Shown here piece after piece: positions 42,180 to 44,529 of a stretch of DNA of 44,529 nt. Source of the DNA: an uncultured bacterium (GTDB lineage Bacteria > Bacteroidota > Bacteroidia > Bacteroidales > Bacteroidaceae). A model generated the notes under the pieces. That model was not told the origin of the DNA. It searched no databases and saw only the letters and a list, made by a program, of their open reading frames with translations. Every line of letters begins with the position of its first letter. Within the stretch, counting starts at the first letter, position 1. Position numbers and translations under genes: made by a program. The stretch lies in contig CAJMQV010000007.1 of the NCBI GenBank assembly GCA_905215575.1, forward strand, positions 1-44,529. The letters are read 5' to 3'.

Positions 42180-43307
42180 ATGAAAATAGATGATGCGATT
42201 ATAGATAAAGTGCTCAATAACGGAGCTTCTGTGGAAGAAGCGGGATTGGTTGCGGAATGGTTTGCTACAGAAGAGGGTAGCGAATTTTTGTCGGGGCGTT
42301 TGGAGAGCGAGTCTGCACGGCTCATCGAAGAACGGGCCCGGGAATGGTTAGACCATCCGGTGCCGGAAGAACGGATGTGGGAACGCTTCATCGGGCAAAT
42401 AAAACCTGAGAAAAAAATAGTTTCTTATCGTCGTGGACTGATAGCGACAGCGGTATTGATTCCTTTTTTATTCCTTAGTATATCTCTTTGGTTTCTGGCT
42501 GACAGAACCGGAGTCTTTTCTGCCACAGAATATGCTGAGTTAAAGGTTCCTTGCGGAGAGCAAGTGCAGGTTGTTCTGCAAGATGGAACAGTTATACAGT
42601 TGAATTCGGATACCCGTTTGCGGTATCCCAGGAAGTTCGGTCTGTTCAGTCGGAGTGTGGAGTTATGGGAAGAAGGCTTTTTTGTGGTCGCTAAGGATAA
42701 GAAGCGTCCGTTTATCGTCGATTTGAAAGGTGTTGAAGTAAAGGTCACCGGAACTAAATTTAATGTAAAGGCATATCCGTCAGAACCCAATGTATGGGTC
42801 ACCTTGGAAGAAGGAGGCGTGCTGTTGAAAGATATCAAGAACAAGGAATATCCTCTCGTACCGGGTGAAAGTGCCGAATACAACCGGACATCCGGAATTT
42901 GCCAGATAACCAAACCGGATGATATGAGCCAGATCTCATCCTGGCGTTCCAATAGCCTGAATTTTTATCTTACTCCGCTGAGAGATATTATAAAGGTCAT
43001 GGAACGGCAGTATGATGTTCATTTTGTGGTGCGTGATTCCATCCTATTGAATAACAGGTTTACTCTATCTACCAGCAAAGTGAATGTGGACGATGTATTG
43101 CGTGATTTGGAAGCGGTTTTTTCTATTACATTACCGATGGGAAGGAAATACTTGCCATCGGTAATGAACTTAGTATGGGGCTTGGGCTGGTCTGGACTGC
43201 CAATCGTTTTGCCTTATTCAATTTTAGTAAGGAGAAAGCGGGAGAAGACGGATATACCGATTTTAATTGGTTCCGTTTCACCAATAAATAATAAAAGGCG
43301 GGGATAA
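42180..43307 (+). pseudogene. FecR anti-sigma factor truncated by fusion to a GH43 3' end
   Basis: Residues 1 to about 315 are a normal FecR protein: cytoplasmic N-terminus (1-84), one membrane helix (about 86-106), the FecR domain (about 117-215: LQDGTVIQLNSDTRLRYP, VTGTKFNVKAYP) and the start of the C-terminal domain (SLNFYLTPLRDIIKVMERQY, then VDDVLRDLEAVFSI). After about 43120 the frame runs into unrelated residues (MGRKYLPSVMNLVWGLG...) because the DNA there encodes, in another frame, the end of a GH43 enzyme. The last ~25 FecR residues, which normally bind the STN domain, are lost, so signalling from any transporter should fail. Confidence 0.8.
43121..43291 (+). pseudogene. 3' remnant of a GH43 gene
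   Basis: Read in the frame starting at 43121, the DNA gives FYYITDGKEILAIGNELSM, then GLGLVWTANRFALFNFS and DGYTDFNWFRFTNK before a stop at 43289-43291. The complete GH43 gene of this window ends with the same pattern (FYYSLDG, LGLYWTANRFALFNFS, DFNWFRF). The remnant is about 55 codons and is similar but not identical, so it comes from another GH43 gene. Its 5' part is replaced by FecR. The junction lies within about 43115-43130, where both reading frames make sense (TTTTTTCTATTAC). Confidence 0.82.
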
Positions 43308-43486
43308 CCTTTTCGCCATAGATTGGGAGTGTGCCGAAACTCATTGCAGAGTAACATAGAGTTCCACAGAACGAATTTAACCTATTGATAGCTAATGATA
43401 TTTATTAGTATAAATCCGTGTAAGCTGTGATGAGTGCGAGTTTCGACATACTTTCAATCTGTGGCGATTTCAAGTATATGGCACAT
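43292..43486. other. Intergenic region after the deletion scar
   Basis: AT-rich sequence with a weak AAAAGG/CCTTTT pairing at about 43296-43316. I see no gene, strong terminator or repeat. Confidence 0.4.
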
Positions 43487-43663
43487 TTACCAGAACTTAT
43501 TTTGTTCGGCATTGTATTCGAACCCGATCGATTCCAGTTTTCCGATCAGTATGTCCTTGCTGATATTCATATCTTCACAGAGTTCGTCGAGCGATGCATA
43601 GCAATCGCGAAGTTTCATGTTGATGACGCTAAACAGCATCATCGGATCTTCAGGAAGTTCCAT
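43487..43663 (-). CDS. DUF4250-type small protein
   Basis: A 58-residue protein with the conserved pattern of DUF4250: LPEDPMMLFSVINMKLRD near the start, then CYASLDELCEDMNIS, and the ending IGFEYNAEQNKFW. The start codon at 43663 follows an AT-rich leader, and a good Bacteroides promoter lies 25-57 bases upstream. The protein is small and probably cytoplasmic, of unknown function, and widespread in Bacteroidetes and Firmicutes. The length is that of a complete family member, and it is monocistronic. It marks the return to ordinary backbone after the decayed region. Confidence 0.82.
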   Translation of the reverse strand: MELPEDPMMLFSVINMKLRDCYASLDELCEDMNISKDILIGKLESIGFEYNAEQNKFW

Positions 43664-43688
43664 AATTATTCTTTTTTTAAAACGGCTG

Positions 43689-43720
43689 CAAAGATACGGT
43701 AACTCTGTGTATCCTGCAAG
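43689..43720 (-). promoter_or_regulatory. Bacteroides-type promoter for the DUF4250 gene
   Basis: On the minus strand TATCTTTG (43696 down to 43689) is a perfect -7 TAnnTTTG, and CTTG (43720-43717) lies 20 bases upstream, the same arrangement as at the thiamine operon. Transcription should start near 43682, about 20 bases before the ATG. Confidence 0.65.
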
Positions 43721-43758
43721 AGCACTTCTTTCTTAAAATCATCCAAAGGTGACTATCC

Positions 43759-44529
43759 TTATTTTTCAAAATAGTAACATAATATCGGATTGCCTACCGT
43801 GGTCAGTATCGGTTCTTTAGACACTTCACCTGTCTGTATATCCAGTGAGTAGATACCTTTTGCTTTAGCCGATGAGTTACCTATCAACATACTCCCTTTA
43901 TAAAGGGAAAGCATAACCCCGAAACCGTTGGACAAGTCAAGTCCTTGCACTTTTTTCATGGTTTTATTGTATAGATCTATTTCCACTGCAAGATCGGCGA
44001 TGGCTGTGTGTCCTTGTTCTCCCGGTTTGTAGTAACCCGGCATATTGATGTAAGCATACGCTTTTCCATTACCTACATACCGGATGGCGGAGATAAATCC
44101 GGCAGTCTTTTCTTCTCCGCTGATGGCGGCTCCTGTGATTGTCCATTGATAAGTCGGGTCGAACTCCGTTTCTCCGGCTTTGATACGCAGAACTCCGGCA
44201 TTATGCCCTTTGACCATACCAAAGCCTCCCATACACGAAATGTAGATGTCTTTCTTCTCGTCCATGAAGATGGAATAGCGGTCGATTGGGCGGGTTGGCA
44301 TAGAGATGCCGCTGGTCTTGTCTGTTATCATTTTCAGCAACTTATCCGTTTGGGTGTCAATGATGGCAATGTCGCTGTACGGGCGATCCTGTGGGGGAAT
44401 CCATCCACCCACCATCTGGCTGAGGCCTACGAATAGGAGTCCGTCGCGCAGTAACATGGCGGATGGATCCGGATTGCTGTCGGATACTCCTAATGAAGTC
44501 AGGTCTATCTCTCCTTGCTGTGTCATGGT
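43759..44529 (-). CDS. DUF4374-like beta-propeller protein, 5' end outside the window
   Basis: The C-terminal ~256 residues of a protein whose start lies beyond the window edge. Repeated propeller-like blocks are seen: SAMLLRDGLLFVGLSQM, DIAIIDTQTDKLLKMITD, KDIYISCMGGFGMVKG, GVLRIKAGETEFD, GKAYAYINMPGYYK and YSLDIQTGEVSK. This is the pattern of YncE-like, DUF4374-type lipoproteins of Bacteroides, some of which work with TonB receptors in siderophore or haem uptake. The signal peptide and lipobox cannot be seen. The protein ends NPILCYYFEK. The family assignment is moderate, and its partners would be upstream on the minus strand, outside the window. Confidence 0.65.
   Translation of the reverse strand, partial: TMTQQGEIDLTSLGVSDSNPDPSAMLLRDGLLFVGLSQMVGGWIPPQDRPYSDIAIIDTQTDKLLKMITDKTSGISMPTRPIDRYSIFMDEKKDIYISCMGGFGMVKGHNAGVLRIKAGETEFDPTYQWTITGAAISGEEKTAGFISAIRYVGNGKAYAYINMPGYYKPGEQGHTAIADLAVEIDLYNKTMKKVQGLDLSNGFGVMLSLYKGSMLIGNSSAKAKGIYSLDIQTGEVSKEPILTTVGNPILCYYFEK

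Noticed and set aside
43200..43307. C-terminal tail of the truncated FecR as a new domain
   Set aside because: The residues come from reading a GH43 gene end in the wrong frame, so the tail has no evolutionary history as protein.
43427..43702. 91-residue plus-strand frame
   Set aside because: The minus strand encodes a complete DUF4250 protein here with its own promoter; the plus frame is its shadow.
1..44529. CRISPR arrays, tRNA or rRNA genes, hybrid two-component regulators
   Set aside because: I looked for direct-repeat/spacer patterns, cloverleaf signatures and HTCS-type regulator genes and found none in the window.

Overview
The window reads as a chromosomal segment of a gut Bacteroides (order Bacteroidales). 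The evidence is two SusC/SusD pairs, FecR-type anti-sigma factors paired with ECF sigma factors, a TPP-riboswitch-controlled TonB receptor/PnuT/thiamine pyrophosphokinase operon, Bacteroides-type promoters (TAnnTTTG at -7) and many exported glycoside hydrolases. I do not assign a species.

Layout. (1) 1-5720, housekeeping: an EamA-family exporter; a leftward thiamine uptake operon (outer-membrane receptor, PnuT, thiamine pyrophosphokinase) behind a TPP riboswitch; and a divergent MscS channel closed by a perfect-stem terminator. (2) 5724-6228: a frameshifted remnant of a polysaccharide lyase, probably PL8. (3) 6389-39872: a large polysaccharide utilisation locus (PUL) in four rightward transcription units. 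Unit A is GH35, GH92, GH35, GH43. Unit B is SusC, SusD, a DUF6057-like membrane protein, a lipoprotein beta-propeller with a CXXCH haem motif, and GH2. Unit C is GH2, a free-standing GH35-type beta-sandwich protein, and GH2. Unit D is FecR anti-sigma, SusC with an STN domain, and SusD. The ECF sigma gene lies convergently right after unit D. (4) 40200-41138: an IS1182-like element, internally deleted and frameshifted but with both imperfect ends. (5) 41164-43291: a small hypothetical gene, then a decayed second sigma/anti-sigma pair whose FecR gene is joined out of frame to the 3' end of a lost GH43 gene. (6) A 58-residue DUF4250 gene and the 3' part of a DUF4374-like beta-propeller gene cut by the window edge.

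How it works together. Each of the four PUL units is preceded by the same bipartite element, TAAGGG(T/A)T, exactly 13 bases, GTGTC(A/G)T. One copy lies in front of the anti-sigma gene itself. This has the form of an ECF-sigma promoter, so the simplest model is that a glycan bound by the STN-bearing SusC signals through FecR, frees the sigma factor, and switches on the whole locus including its own sensor. The enzyme set (two GH35, three GH2, one GH92, one GH43) points to a branched, galactose-rich glycan with mannose and other side sugars. ECF control is typical of host-glycan PULs in Bacteroides, but the substrate is an inference.

Most noteworthy are the four-copy promoter element, the DUF6057/haem-propeller pair inside a PUL, the catalytic-domain-less GH35-like protein, the FecR-GH43 deletion scar, a tandem array of terminator hairpins, and a symmetric four-box operator-like cluster upstream of the sigma gene.
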